Shown: piece after piece, positions 30,093 through 41,725 of the stretch | How positions within the stretch are numbered: position 1 is the stretch's first letter | Layout of the letters: each line of letters opens with the position of its first letter | Source: Nemertoderma westbladi | Lineage: Eukaryota > Xenacoelomorpha > Nemertodermatida > Nemertodermatidae | Assembly (NCBI GenBank): GCA_032718475.1 | Contig: JAUCBJ010008322.1 | Span: forward strand, 1 to 62,652 | Reading direction: 5' to 3' | DNA: 62,652 bases | Made by a program: the position numbers and the translations under genes | Notes under the pieces: generated by a model | The model's input: the letters and a program-made list of their open reading frames with translations, nothing else | Told to the model about the DNA's origin: nothing | Databases searched by the model: none

Positions 30093-31286
30093 ATCTAAAA
30101 TATCAAATGGGTTTTGTGGACTTCCATTTGCAGCTGTTGTTTGGAGGTGCTGCCGTCTTGAGAATTGTTCACGACGCTTGACTCGTTGTTTATATGCAAG
30201 TTGTCGGTCGAACTCGGATAAGTCTCTATTGAAATATATACGCTCTTGATTGACAGTAAAGTACCGTTTTGCAATTAAGTTAGATGCATCAGCCTCGGTG
30301 TTAAATGATAGTAATACAGGTCGAGACCGTCCATCATCCCTTTTCTTACCAAAACGTGTAATTGTTCGGAAGTGTAGCTTCTCGCCTAGAGCTTTCTCGA
30401 GAAAAGCACTGTCACAATGATGTTGATCTTCCATGTTGCTCCCTGATAGGTCACCAGGCATTTTATTGATAATGACATTGAACTTCCTTATTGCATTTTG
30501 CTTGATAATTTTTTCAACTCCAGCTGCATTGAATTCTCTGGTGATGTTTGTAGGGTTGGAAATTTTGTCGTTGATCGTCTTTAATTCTTCACAGTTTTTC
30601 TTTACCATGTCTGCCCATGTTGGGGTACAGTCAGATGGCTTTAATTCATGTACAATTGCTGAAAGATCATCCATACGACGAGTTGAGTCGACCTTGAAAG
30701 CATCAGTATTTTCAAACCTGTATTGTAGTTCGGCCAGTTTATTTGTTGTCGCAACTTGGAATGAATCAATCTTATTTGTTAAGGTTGCATCGAGTTCATT
30801 TATTGTTGAAGTAAGTTGTGATGTATCGTTGCGAACATCATTCGTTAAGTTTCTCAGATGGACTAGTTGTTTCGATAGGTTGCTGTTGTCTATCAGTAGG
30901 GTAGCTTGATCAGCTTCCAACTTTTCAATCTTTTGAGCAGAACACACACCGCAAATAAAGTTTTGTGAGGATATGTCAAGCTCAACAGCCACCTGCGTTT
31001 CAATTTCAGTCCAGGTAATTTGGCAGATGGAGCATTCAATCTTTGTGGTGATCCATTCTCTCGGTTTTGCTTTTTTCCTCTGCGATACTGTGGAAATTGT
31101 GTTCGTAGATGCACAGTAACCATCAGTAGATGTCCGTTGGGACATTGTGTTATTTTGTTTGGTTTTATTGGTGGTGTTCCCAGCCGAAGTTCGCGTTGCT
31201 GTACATTTTGACGAACCGATTAGGGATACTCTTCTGTTGCTTGGAGAGCTGGTCTGCCTATCAATTGTGGCACTGGCAGTCGACAT
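30090..31286 (-). CDS. LINE ORF1: zinc finger and coiled coil
   Basis: The first ATG is at 31286 (MSTASATIDRQ), giving 398 residues; the frame is open a further 14 codons upstream. The N-terminus is Ser/Thr/Asn-rich. Residues about 85-120 carry CSICQ...ICGVC, a C-x2-C pair separated by about 29 residues, as in PHD-like fingers of CR1-type ORF1. Residues about 120-210 form a coiled coil. Residues about 250-370 are a basic domain (KFNVIINKMP; ITRFGKKR; RPVLLSFN), likely RNA binding. The C-terminus is Arg/Gln-rich. It stops at TGA CTA, in frame with ORF2. Confidence 0.75.
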   Translation of the reverse strand: MSTASATIDRQTSSPSNRRVSLIGSSKCTATRTSAGNTTNKTKQNNTMSQRTSTDGYCASTNTISTVSQRKKAKPREWITTKIECSICQITWTEIETQVAVELDISSQNFICGVCSAQKIEKLEADQATLLIDNSNLSKQLVHLRNLTNDVRNDTSQLTSTINELDATLTNKIDSFQVATTNKLAELQYRFENTDAFKVDSTRRMDDLSAIVHELKPSDCTPTWADMVKKNCEELKTINDKISNPTNITREFNAAGVEKIIKQNAIRKFNVIINKMPGDLSGSNMEDQHHCDSAFLEKALGEKLHFRTITRFGKKRDDGRSRPVLLSFNTEADASNLIAKRYFTVNQERIYFNRDLSEFDRQLAYKQRVKRREQFSRRQHLQTTAANGSPQNPFDILD

Positions 31287-31328
31287 CTTGTATTGTAACC
31301 CGGATTGAATATCTTTAGACTTATTCAA

Positions 31329-31663
31329 TACAGTATAATCCGCAGTATCAACAGATCAAATGAATATCCTTAATCTTCTTCAATATATAATATAATATAA
31401 ATAAAACAACTGCTTAATAATGCGCTCCTCCGCTCCAACTCCCTCTGTTTGCGTGGTGGCCGGCGTCCCTGGAGGGCGCTGGGCTTTGGGGATGGTGCGG
31501 GTCTGCGGGGGAATGACCTCGCAGACCATTATTAATTCACGGTGCACCATTTTTAATTGTATGTTAAACCTTATTGTCTTAATTGTATTGTTCTGATTGG
31601 TGGTGGGATGCTGGTGCAGTTTTATATTTAGTTTTATAGCAATTTCACTGCTTAATAATGAGG
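31329..31663. other. Junction between two LINE copies
   Basis: No ORF. GC-rich near 31430-31530, AT-rich elsewhere. The word CTGCTTAATAATG occurs at both edges (about 31411 and 31649). It probably contains the 5' end of the intact LINE and the 3' UTR of the decayed one. Confidence 0.35.
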
Positions 31664-34600
31664 TTACCTATTATTTATGATATTGGTTATGTCTCTGGGT
31701 AAATCGTTCCACAGCTTCGGACCAAGGTAACTGAACGTGTTCTGACCATAGCATGTGTTCCTGAGGGGATTGGATGCGGAATTGTTGTTTGATCTGAGGG
31801 AGTGGTTGGTTTCCCGGAAATCCACCAGGTCTGCTAGATATTCCGGGGCTTCACCTCGTTTTACTTTGTACATCCAGGCCAGAATCACGGCCTCTACACG
31901 GTGTTATGGGTAACCAGTTGATGTCCACATAACTTGCGGCATCGATATGGGCTCTCGGACCGATGCCCAAGCAAAAGCGAACGCACTTCCGCTGGAGGGC
32001 CTCCAGTTACTGACTCATCCGAATAGATATTGTGAAAAACCATGTCGAAGCCGCATAGTCGAGGTCTCGCTCAATAAGCGTGTTGCAGAGCATTCTGCGT
32101 AGGGAACGATCGAGGACGGACCCATTACGGTGGAGGAACTTTAACCGGGAGTTGCCTCGCTTTAATATCTTCATTGCCATTTCTTCACCAGTTAGCCTTT
32201 CGTTAATCACCGTCCCGAGATAGTTACTGATTTTCGGTTAGGTATGCGGTTCCTGCGACAGTAGAAATCCAGTTCGGGAGCAGTTGCTAGCCTCTGGGGT
32301 GTTCCAAAAAGGATACATTCCGTTTTGGGAAAGTTTATGGTCAGTTTGTTTTCAATACACCATTGAGAGACTCTTACCATCGTGTTAGTTAATGAAATAG
32401 ATATATTTTTTTCATCACTGTGTGCCAGTCCAGTATCGTCTGCGAATATGGGCGCTAGAGTGTCATCTTCAATTGCTTGGGGGGCGTCATTGGTATCGCT
32501 GATGTACATTAGTACTCCTAGGATCGATCCCTGTGGAACTCCAATATCAATTTGCTTGGAATCGGAATGAACATCTCCTATGGCAACATATTGTTTTCTG
32601 TTAGATCAATATGACGTGAACCATTTACATATTGTTTTCTGTTAGATCAATATGACGTGAACCATTTACATATTGTTTTCTGTTAGATCAATATGACGTG
32701 AACCATTTACATATTGTTTTCTGTTAGATCAATATGACGTGAACCATTTACATATTGTTTTCTGTTAGATCAATATGACGTGAACCATTTACATATTGTT
32801 TTCTGTTAGATCAATATGACGTGAACCATTTACATATTGTTTTCTGTTAGATCAATATGACGTGAACCATTTACATATTGTTTTCTGTTAGATCAATATG
32901 ACGTGAACCATTTACATGTACTTTTGGAAGCACCCATGGCCCTTAATTTGTTTATAACAGTTTGGTTGTCTACACAGTCGAAGGCTTTGCTCAAATCGAT
33001 GAGAACCATACCTGTTAGTTGACCTGTATCTATGGACACACGGATGTAATTATCTAATAACATAAGAGCAGACTCTGTTGAGTAACCGATTCGATAACTG
33101 GACTGAAACTTGTTTAGTATGTTGTTGGATACTAGGTAGTACATCCAATGGTCGAACACAATGCGTTCTAGTATCTTGGACAGAATGACTAATAGGGCAA
33201 TTGGTCGGTAGTTACCACGCTCTAAATTGGACCCTTTTTTCTTTATTGGATTAAGTCTTCGACTTTGTAGCTTTGTGGAAATGTAAATGTTTCTATAGAT
33301 AGATTAACTATGTGCTGGAAAGCAATTACTAGTGAATTCAATCCATCTTTAATAACTCGGGCCGGAATACAGTCGGGCCCAGTCGCTTTGCAGTTATTGA
33401 TGTTCTGGAAAATTGTGTTATTTCGGAGATTGAAGCTGGATGTAGCTCAAATGCGTTTTCTGTAATACCTTGGTTAGCATAATATACTACAGTGGCTTCG
33501 TTGTTATAGTGTCCTGATGGCGGAGGCAGTTTGGATACTACTGTAGGTCGTTATCAATTGTGGAGTAGAAGTTGTTAAATCCGTCGCATATAGTCTGGGT
33601 GTTATTGCAGGCTTTTCCGTCAATCATAATTCCGTTGATTGGGAACTTTCCCTGGATACTTTTTGTTGGTGGTCCAATTGATTTCAGTGCTTTCCACAAC
33701 TTCTTACTGTCACCAGTCGCGGCTTGGAGAGTTGTTCGGATGTATGAAACTTTTTTCAATTTCATGGTATTGGTTGCATGGTTACGGAGTTTTTTATAGT
33801 TTTCTTCTGCCGCCTCCGTCCTGGCCTCGTGCAGCTTGCATCAATACATTCTTTGTCAACCCATGGTTGTGTATAGCTTCTAACTCGAAGTTCTTTATAA
33901 GGGGCAAGTTTGTCTGTTATGTTACGCAATGATGTTGTTAGTTGTTCTACTGCTTCATCCACATCAGTAATGTTAGATATCTGTTTTATTGAATCATATT
34001 TAACTAGTTCAGCGACAAGTTTTCCTGTGAGTATGCTTTAAAGGCTCTACATTTTGTGCATATAGGTGTACTAGGCAGTAGTTTCCTTCTTTTACGAGTT
34101 GCATAGACCATGTAGTATATTTTCTCTTTGACTACACCGTAGTTATGATCATGCTGCAGTTTGAAACAAACACATGATCGATGATGGTTGCCGTTCTCGA
34201 TGTGACTCGGGTTGGTTCCATTATGAGTAGGTTCATTCCATGGGAGCCTGTGAATGACAGTAATGATACCGGGGATAGTTAATGGATATTTATTGAGCGA
34301 CTTTGTTTTAGAATTTACAACAGGAGTCATGTCAACGTTAGTGTCGCCCATTATAATAACTTCATTATATCTTGAGAAATCTAGACATGTTTCTAGGTTC
34401 TCAAACAGCAGTGTGTCTGCCTCAGGCCTGTAAACCGCTCCAATAAGCAAATGCTTGGTATCTGGGAGAAATAATTCTCCAAATATCATCTCGGACTGGG
34501 TGGACTTCGATGAATCGAGCTCGATGAAGTTCAGTCTATCATGCACATACATGACTTTACCACCTCCATCGTGTCCAGGTCTATCTCGTCTAAAGGTGTT

Positions 34601-34800
34601 ATAATGTGCAATGCGGATGTCTTCATGTGTGATTGTTTCATTCAGCCACGATTCAGTTATTGCTAATATATGGACTGGACATGTACTCATTATAATTCAC
34701 AGCTTACTCAGCTTATTCAATAGGTGACAAATGTTCATATGCAGGAAATGTAGTCCCCGGGTATTGAAGTTTGCCAGCCATTTGTATAGTTGATTATGAG
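31664..34800 (-). pseudogene. Decayed CR1/L2-type LINE ORF2
   Basis: Minus-strand pieces in several frames follow the ORF2 order of the intact LINE: start region (YKWLANFNTRG near 34790), endonuclease (34690-34004: LAITESWLNE; LIGAVYRPEA; IMGDTNVDMT), linker (33962-33538), RT (33159-32893: GMVLIDLSKAFDCVDNQ; 32509-32207: APIFADDTGL) and the C-terminus (32210-31664: YLGPKLWNDLP). It has many frameshifts and stops. It is clearly related to, but much diverged from, the neighbour at 27003-30029, so it is a separate, older family. No ORF1 is attached. Confidence 0.8.
32587..32914. repeat. 41-bp tandem repeat, eight copies, inside RT
   Basis: CATATTGTTTTCTGTTAGAT and its following 21 bp repeat eight times, exactly 41 bp each, with no difference seen by eye. 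The unit is derived from the RT coding sequence (minus strand: KWFTSY, stop, SNRKQYV). The array starts from one normal copy and breaks the reading frame, since 41 is not a multiple of three. Confidence 0.95.
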
Positions 34801-36457
34801 TGTTGCGTACTACTACTACTACTACTAGGATCGGCATGCTGCATTGCAGATGCATTTTTAAGAATGCTGTGCCGGCTTGTCAACAAAATTGCACCGCCAC
34901 AACTCCCTATCACCCATGAAATTTGCTAGATCATCCGCATCTTCAAGGCCAGTGTCCTTTAAGATGCGTCTCAAGAAAGTCATGGGCTGTCCACCATGCT
35001 TATTCACTCCATGAAGCTGCCATAGTACAAGATTATGCACTGGCTGGTCCTCACAGCGAAAGCAATGTCCCGCAAAACGGAGGCGATTTTGTTCTAGTGT
35101 CAAGCTTGGGGGAACCAATGAGACACCTCCAATGTTATATAGTGTCTGGTTGGAGATGTGTGCATTGTACTTGACACAATGAACCCGGCGTAGCATTCTT
35201 GTGAATGTGCCATCCAGAGATTTGGTGTCCTCAGCAGTTAGAGCCCAGCATGGACTCCAACTGCGGGGAGTACTGGAACTACTGCTGCTCTAAATAATCG
35301 GACCTTAAGTTTCCGATTAATTCTCGGTGACTTCCAAATCCTGGAAAGCCTATTCAAGGCTGCCCATGCCTTTCCCTTACGTATTCGAAAGTCCTCACCT
35401 GACTTCCGGATCCATGATCCCAGGTAACAGAAGTCGTCCACATGCTCAAGCATACCATCCTTTGAGCTTATGCTCATCCGATCAGAGACTTGCTGAGGAC
35501 TTTCAAAGTTAACTGTCAAAATTTTGGTCTTTCTGGAGTTAATAAAAAGACCAACACTAGAAGCAGCATGTTCTAATGAGCTGAGGAGCCGTTGGGCTCC
35601 CTCTAATGATTCTGAGAGTACTCCTAAGTCATCAGCAAAGTGTAGATCAGTTAGGTACTTGGCAGGATTTCCTCGACTTCTGGAGCCAGTAGGTGGAGTT
35701 ATCATCACCCCGTCATCATTATGATGATCTAAGGACATGCGTAGAACATAGTCAACCACAATAATATGAACAAGAATGGTGCAAGTGTGTCTCCTTGGAG
35801 GATGCCCCATAACACTTCAAATGGTTCTGTGTCACCGTCAACAGTAGACACAAATGTTGTCGAACCATTGTATACTGATCTGATTGCTGCAATAATTTCA
35901 TCAGGAATCCCATACAATGAAAGTATGCTGAACATACGTGAGCGAGAGACTGAATCAAAGGCCTTGAAGAAGTAAACAAAGATAACAGCCAGATGCCTGT
36001 CTTTCTTTTTTGATAATTCTTAAATTATCCTTCTAAGTGCCAAAATGGGCTCCATGGTCCCACGACCTTTACGGAACCCATTCTGATTTCCACGGAGCAG
36101 TCTCTCAATGGGATCCCTGATGCGATTTAATATAATTCTATTGTATAGCTTTGCAGCAATCGAGATCAATGAGATTCCCCGAAAAGAACCATAGAGTGTT
36201 AGGTTTCCCTTCTTGGGAACTGGCACCAACTTATTTGTTTTCATTTCTTGTGGGACTCTTGTTGTTCGGTACATGTCTACTATGATGGGATAGATGAGCT
36301 TTAAACACTCAGGTATTTTAAAGACCTCAGGGGGAACACCATCTACTCCACTGGCACGATTGTTCTTAATGCTCTTTGCAGCAGCCTTCACTTCTGCAAA
36401 GGAGACCATTATTGAATGATTGCAACCGGATGTTAAAAGGGGAAAAGCCACCACCAA
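34801..36457 (-). pseudogene. RTE-like LINE, RT to C-terminus, broken
   Basis: Minus-strand fragments in order: 36457-36020 (NRASGVDGVPPEVFK; VPVPKKGNL; NQNGFRKGRGT), about 35979-35729 (motif A region, disrupted), 35810-35238 (LHFADDLGVLSESL; LGSWIRKSGE) and 35196-34858 (NRLRFAGHCFR; WR.NFVDKP). The 3' end is a (TAG)n tail at about 34800-34830. Endonuclease and N-terminus are missing. The RT wording resembles RTE-type elements; the clade is not certain. Its last 725 bp or so are the source of the tandem array at 49.8-53.5 kb, or share a source with it. Confidence 0.75.
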
Positions 36458-36548
36458 TTTGGACTAAAGGTCAACTAAAGCCTCTCCCCAAGAAAGGAGA
36501 CCTCGGTATACAAACAAACTATCGTGGGATCTGTCTGCTTGTGGTAGC
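36425..36548 (+). pseudogene. LINE RT fragment (plus strand)
   Basis: Reads RMLKGEKPPPIWTKGQL, then PLPKKGDLGIQTNYRGICLL, an RT N-terminal region like the RTE-like LINE but in the opposite direction. It is cut at 36549 by the gypsy-type LTR. The C-terminal part of a similar LINE resumes at 41726. Confidence 0.6.
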
Positions 36549-36970
36549 TGTGATGATATACTGTACGCATCTACTACGCGGACGCAGCCCGCGCTGCTTA
36601 TACCTAGAGATACCCGCGTGACACGCGATGACGTCACAGTCAGACTACTGCTACGCGCGCTATGCAGCCCATAGCCTAGCGCTCTGCTTATCTGGCATAC
36701 TGGCATATACTGTCTCTGTACCGTACTGCTGTAGGGGTCCTTCAAGGACACAGGTCTGGACTCGGGACTCTTGTCGAACACTGCCGCACTATCGTTGTGT
36801 GTACCGCATTGTATTCCTCATACATTCTATTCTACATTATGATCGTGATTTATGTTGATATTTCTCCACCTCATATTCTCATATGCTCAGTGCATATCTC
36901 CATATGGTGCAGTTGTGTTCCTGCTACCTCTAAGAGCTGCAGTCGAACTTCGCGGTAATCTCTGGACAGA
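36549..36970 (+). repeat. 5' LTR of the gypsy element (end uncertain)
   Basis: The start is defined by the match to 41659. The end is not defined because the 3' LTR diverges after about 46 bp. The limit given is only the position before the coding region. Confidence 0.45.
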
Positions 36971-37027
36971 TTGAACATACCAAAAGAGGCCTACACCTAC
37001 ATACGAGTACGCGAGTACCGGTACATC

Positions 37028-38930
37028 ATGTCGAGACGTCGACAAGCAAGTGACTCGGACACAGATGCTACCGAACCGGCCACCGGCACGCCTACAGGCA
37101 TCACCGACCTGCGACGCAAACTCTTCCAACAGCAGGCCCACGCGGATGCGCGAGTCGACAAACTTACTGCTCTACTGGTCCAGCAGCAGGCGGACGCCAC
37201 CCTGCAGCGAGCAGACGCGGACGCTCGGATGGCGCAACTGATCGCCGCCCTCCAGGTCCAACAAGGCGCAGTCCCTGCCGCAGCTGCACCTCCCGCCCCT
37301 GCTGCGGGACAACCTGCCGCCGCGGGCCCGGCACCGGGAGCCGACCCGCCACATCGACGCCACGTTTTAGACATAACCGGCATCGAAAAATTCGATGGGG
37401 ACATCGAGTTTACCCCATTCCGACGTTGGAGGGAGGCTTGGCGGGTGCGCACGCGCACCGCAAGCAAGCCTCAACTTTCCCCCGAGACGCACAGGTCTAC
37501 GCCCTCGTGTCCGCTCTCGGCCGGGACCTCCAGCAGACCATGATGGTCACCCTACGTGTCGACATCGATGATCCCAATACGATGACAGACTCGATCCTCG
37601 ACACCCTGCAGGCCCACCTCCGGTCGAAATGCAGCATTGCGATCGACGGAATCCGCTTCCACGACTGGAAACAGGGGCCGAACGAGAACTTCCACGCATA
37701 TCGGATTGCGCTCAAAGAACTCGCGGACGCAGCAGAACTCTGCGACCACTGCCGGAACCGCCAATCGTCACACAGATCCTGGTTGGAATCCGCAGCTCCG
37801 AGACGCGCACAGAACTCCTCAAGGTTCTTCCACAGCCCACGTTGGACGAATGTGGCGAATCGCCCAGACAATGGAAGCGAGCGAGCGCAACGATACTATT
37901 ATCGGCCGGGGACGACCCGTCGCCAAGGTAACTTCGAGTTACAAACGTTCGCGCTCGAATTCCTCCAAACAGAAACCACAGTCCGACAAACCGCAACCGA
38001 CCAACTCGGAACGCGCGTGTACAAACTGTGGAAGACAACATGCGGCTGGCAAAGCACATTGCCCCGCCAGGGACGCCACCTGCAGCTCGTGCGGGAAGGC
38101 GGGACACTTCCGGGCTGTCTGCCGGTCCAAACCCAAATCGCCCGGGAAGTCCGACTCCGCCTCCTACGAGAAACCACGGATAAACTCTATCCTCTGCACG
38201 GCTCAACTCCGATCCATCCTGCGATCGAGTAGCAGCCCCCCGACATCCTGCCACATCAACCATGTTGTCGGCGGCGTTACGTACCCGCCTGCAACGTGCG
38301 CCCTCGAGCGCACCCCGATAGAGCTCCGCTATGCGCGGACTGCCAAACACATGGGCACCGTCCCGCATGCGCTCCCTGACAGCGGCGCGGCTGCCACCAT
38401 GTTGGGCAGCAAACTCTACCAGTCGATAGGAGGGAAGGAGAAGGACCTGCTTCCTTACCCCCTCAACAAACCCGAGTTACTCGCGGCCAACAAGAACCCT
38501 CTCGCGATTACTGGAATCTTCCATGCCCGGATCTCCTATGGTGGAAATTCGGCACCGGTCACCATTGTCGTCTCTCCGGAGATCGACGGAATGATTCTCA
38601 ACCTCGAGGCCATGCGCAACCTCGACATCATCGCGAAGGACTTCCCGCACCGCATAAACTCGTTAACAACTTCCTCTCCCGGGGCGGCTACTTTACGAAC
38701 TCGCGACGAGTTCCTCCGCGAATATTCCGATGTCTTCGATGACACATCGAAACCCCTTACAACCATGGTGGGCGAACCCATGCGGATCGAACTGAAGGAA
38801 GGCGCCACACTGTTCCACGTAAACGGTGCGCGGCCCATCCCCTTCGCCTTGAGGGACGAGGTAAAACATCTCCTCGACGAGATGGTGAAGCTCGAGGTCA
38901 TCGAACGGGTGACGGAGCCCACCGACTGGG
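37028..38930 (+). pseudogene. Gypsy gag and protease, frameshifted
   Basis: It starts with ATG at 37028 (MSRRRQASDSD). A Gln/Ala-rich coil and an Ala/Pro-rich stretch come first, then a capsid-like region beginning ITGIEKFDGDIEFTPFRRW that shifts frame near 37440 and again near 37750. Zinc fingers CTNCGRQH..GKAHC and CSSCGKAGHFRAVC follow. The protease motif LPDSGAAATMLG lies near 38380. The frame runs on into the RT N-terminus (LLDEMVKLEVIERVTEPTDW) and is lost near 38945. Not expressible as one protein. Confidence 0.7.
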
Positions 38931-39560
38931 CCCATCCGATGACCTCGCCCCGAAACCCAACGGCAAACTCAGAATTTGCGTCGACCTCCGTCACCTAAAC
39001 AGCCAGGTCAAGCCACCCTACTACCCGACCCCGAACCCTCGGGCGGCTATATCAGGGATTCCGTCTTCGGCGAAGTTCTTCTCCGCCTTCGACGCTGCTT
39101 CCGGCTACTGGCAGGTACCCCTCGAGAAGGAAACCCAACTCCTCACCACCTTCGTGACGCCCTGGGGCTGTTACAAACACTGTCGGAGTGTTATGGGACT
39201 CATCTCGAGCAGGGACGAGTACAACCGGCGGGGCGACGTTGCCCTCCGGGACCTGCCAAACCTCACTAAACTCGTCAACAATGTCCTATTGTACAACAAC
39301 TCTCTCGACGAGCACCTCGCCAGTGTTCAGTGCTTCCTCCAGCGCTGTTGCGAGGCAGGCATGTCCCTGCATCCTGACAAGGTCCAGTTCGCCCAGCGCG
39401 AAGTCAAGTTCGCGGGCTACCTCGTCTGGGCTGACGGGATACGGGCCGACCCGGCAAAGCTCCGGGCCATTGCAAGTTTCCTGCAGCCGACAAACATAAC
39501 CGACCTGCGGAGTTTTCGTCGGACTCGTCGAACAACTCGCCCCGTTTTCGGCCGACATTT
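38931..39560 (+). pseudogene. Gypsy reverse transcriptase remnant
   Basis: Fragments in several frames: FSAFDAASGYWQVPLEKE, then VMGLISSRDEYNRRGD, LVNNVLLYNNSLDEHL and VKFAGYLVWADGIRADP. Where gypsy RT has the catalytic VDDVLLY, this copy has VNNVLLY, with both Asp codons changed to Asn. The enzyme would be inactive even without the frameshifts. Confidence 0.7.
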
Positions 39561-39568
39561 CCTCTACA

Positions 39569-40492
39569 ATGTCACCCCTCCGCCCCCTCCTCAGTTCGCA
39601 AAACTCCTTCCTCTGGACCTCCGACCACGAGGCGGCTTTCGAGAGAACAAAACTCTCGCTTCTCTCGCCCCCAGTTCTTGCCCCCTTTGAGTCGGAACGC
39701 GAGACTAAACTCGAGACCGACGCTTCCCGGAAGAACGGACTCGGGTACGCGCTACTCCAGCGCCATGACGACAACTGGAGATTAGTGGAGTGCGGATCGC
39801 GGTTTATCACCGAAACTGAGTCGCGCTATGCGATGGTGGAGCTCGAACTGCTCACCGTTGCCTGGGCCTCCCACAAATGTAGACTTTACCTACTGGGCCT
39901 CCCCAACTTCACTCTCATTGTCGACCACCAACCACTGGTGACAATCCTCGATCGATACACGATCGACGCCACGGATAACACACTCCTCCAGCGGCTTAAG
40001 TCGAAACTCACTCCTTGCTCCTTCACAACGGTATGGAGGAAAGGAAAGGAGCACCGCATTCCTGACGCGTTATCCCGTTCACCCGTCGATGATCCGTCCC
40101 CCGACGACCTGATCGACGATGGCGAGATGGCCTACCATCTCCATGCGGTTACCATAGCAATGGTTGCGGCCATCATGCAGGGCTCGGAGCCCACTGACAA
40201 CTTCGCGGACCTCACCCTCAACTCGCTCTGCGAGACGGCCCGGGACGACCCCGACTACTGCACGCTCCTCGACGCCACACAGTCCGGGTTCCCGCCGTCC
40301 TCCCACCACATCCCGGGGGTAACGCCCTACTGGTCGATCAGGGAGGAACTGACCACTGATCATGACCTAGTCCTCTACGGACAGCGGATCGTGGTCCCGC
40401 GGGCCGCGCGACGGAACACACTCGCGCGACTTCATGCCGCCCACCCAGGGGTACAGAAGACCCTCCGGCATGCCCGCCAAACTGCCGGCTGA
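39569..40492 (+). pseudogene. Gypsy RNase H and integrase N-terminus
   Basis: An open frame of about 300 residues. Residues about 45-150 are RNase H (ETDASRKNGLGYALLQ; ESRYAMVELELLTVAW; VDHQPLVTIL). The end has the start of an integrase zinc domain (LARLHAAHPGVQKTLRHARQ), then a stop where the domain should continue. Confidence 0.75.
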
Positions 40493-40516
40493 TAAAATCC
40501 GTGCTGGCCCGGACTC

Positions 40517-41614
40517 ATGAATGACGTCCGGACGACGGTCTCAGCGTGTGAGCCCTGCCTCACCTACTGTCCGAGTCTCGCCAAGGAGCCACTCCTACGA
40601 GATCGCGAGGCAACCCGGCCCTTCGAGCAGATCTCTTGCGATCTGTTCTTCCAAGACGGCCACGACTACCTCACTGTTGCGGATCTATATTCCGGTTGGC
40701 CTGAAATTTACGGATACACCAACCACCCCACCGCCGCCACAACTGGCACCCATCTACGGGATGTCTTCGTCCGATTTGGAGCCCCAACGCAACTCTATTC
40801 CGACGGCGGACCACAGTTAGCGGGGTCGAACATGATGGACTTCCTCCGCAACTGGGGAGTCGAGCATTCCTTCTCCTCCCCCGAATACCCGCAGAGCAAC
40901 GGCCACGCCGAGTCGGCCGTCAAGCTCTCAAAGCCCTCCTTACAAAGACAGGAGGCAAAATAGACTCAGCCGCATTCCAGGAGGGCCTCCTAGAACTGCG
41001 CAATTCACCCCGCGCCCACGGTTTATCACCAGCCCAAATCCTGTTTGGACACCCCATACACTCGCTCGCGGGTGCCCATGCACAGCAGGGCCTTCAACGC
41101 TGACCATCAAGTGACACGGACAGCGCTAGACGCCGCTGTGCCACCGCTGATGACATCACAGGCGTCCTATTATAACCGTGGGGCCAAACCACTTCCCACT
41201 CTCACAGTGGGGGACCCTGTGCGGATCCAGAACCCGACCATAAAGCGTTGGGATCCCACCGGGGTCCTGGCCGAGGCAGCTTCCCATCGCAGCTATCGCA
41301 TCCGTACAACGTCCGGCCGTTGCCTCACCCGTAACCGTCGCCACCTCCTAAGGGACACAGCCACCGGGACAACACGGGACACCAACGCTGGGACAACACG
41401 GGACACTACCAACGGGTCTCCAGGGGACACCACCGCTGGCACACCACTAAACGCTGCCACTGGGACACCAAGGGACGATGACGCCACCCAGTCTGGCCCA
41501 CCCAAAGGCATTCGCTGGGCGACACCGCTCACCAGCAAAACACTAATCCCTGCGCGCTCCTCACCACAGCGCACCTACCCACCACGTCACAGACGCCCAC
41601 CCAACAGACTATAG
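40517..41614 (+). pseudogene. Gypsy integrase core and C-terminus
   Basis: 40517-40963 carries the integrase core (ISCDLFFQDGHDYLTVADLY; LYSDGGPQLA; PEYPQSNGHAESAV), so D, D and E are present. A frameshift follows. 41045-41614 has the C-terminal domain (GDPVRIQNPTIKRWDPTGVL) and a tail of repeated GTTRDTN-type units. Confidence 0.75.
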
Positions 41615-41658
41615 ACTTGGGTAGTTTATTCACTGCCGCTGATAAACTAGAAGGGGGG

Positions 41659-41725
41659 TGTGATGATATACTGTATGCATCTACTACGCGGACGCCGTAC
41701 AGTACTGTACGCATCTACTACGCGA
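41659..41725 (+). repeat. Truncated 3' LTR of the gypsy element
   Basis: Repeats the first bases of 36549 onward, then an internal second copy of TACTGTACGCATCTACTACG, then joins LINE sequence. Confidence 0.6.

Larger units (their letters stand above)
26262..31328 (-). mobile_element. Near-intact CR1/L2-type LINE
   Basis: Minus-strand element with ORF1 (31286-30090), ORF2 (to 27003), a 3' UTR of about 700 bp and a (AAATC)n tail at 26262-26297. The ORFs are intact, implying recent activity. The 5' UTR limit is not clear beyond about 31350. Confidence 0.8.
36549..41725 (+). mobile_element. Degenerate Ty3/gypsy LTR retrotransposon
   Basis: TGTGATGATATACTGTACGC at 36549 recurs at 41659 directly after a polypurine tract (AGAAGGGGGG), marking 5' and 3' LTR starts. 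Between them are gag, protease, RT, RNase H and integrase in gypsy order, all with frameshifts. The 3' LTR is reduced to about 67 bp, so the element is truncated. No target duplication found. Confidence 0.8.

Noticed and set aside
32587-32914. CRISPR-like array
   Set aside because: The repeats are contiguous with no spacers, derive from LINE coding sequence and sit in a eukaryotic context.
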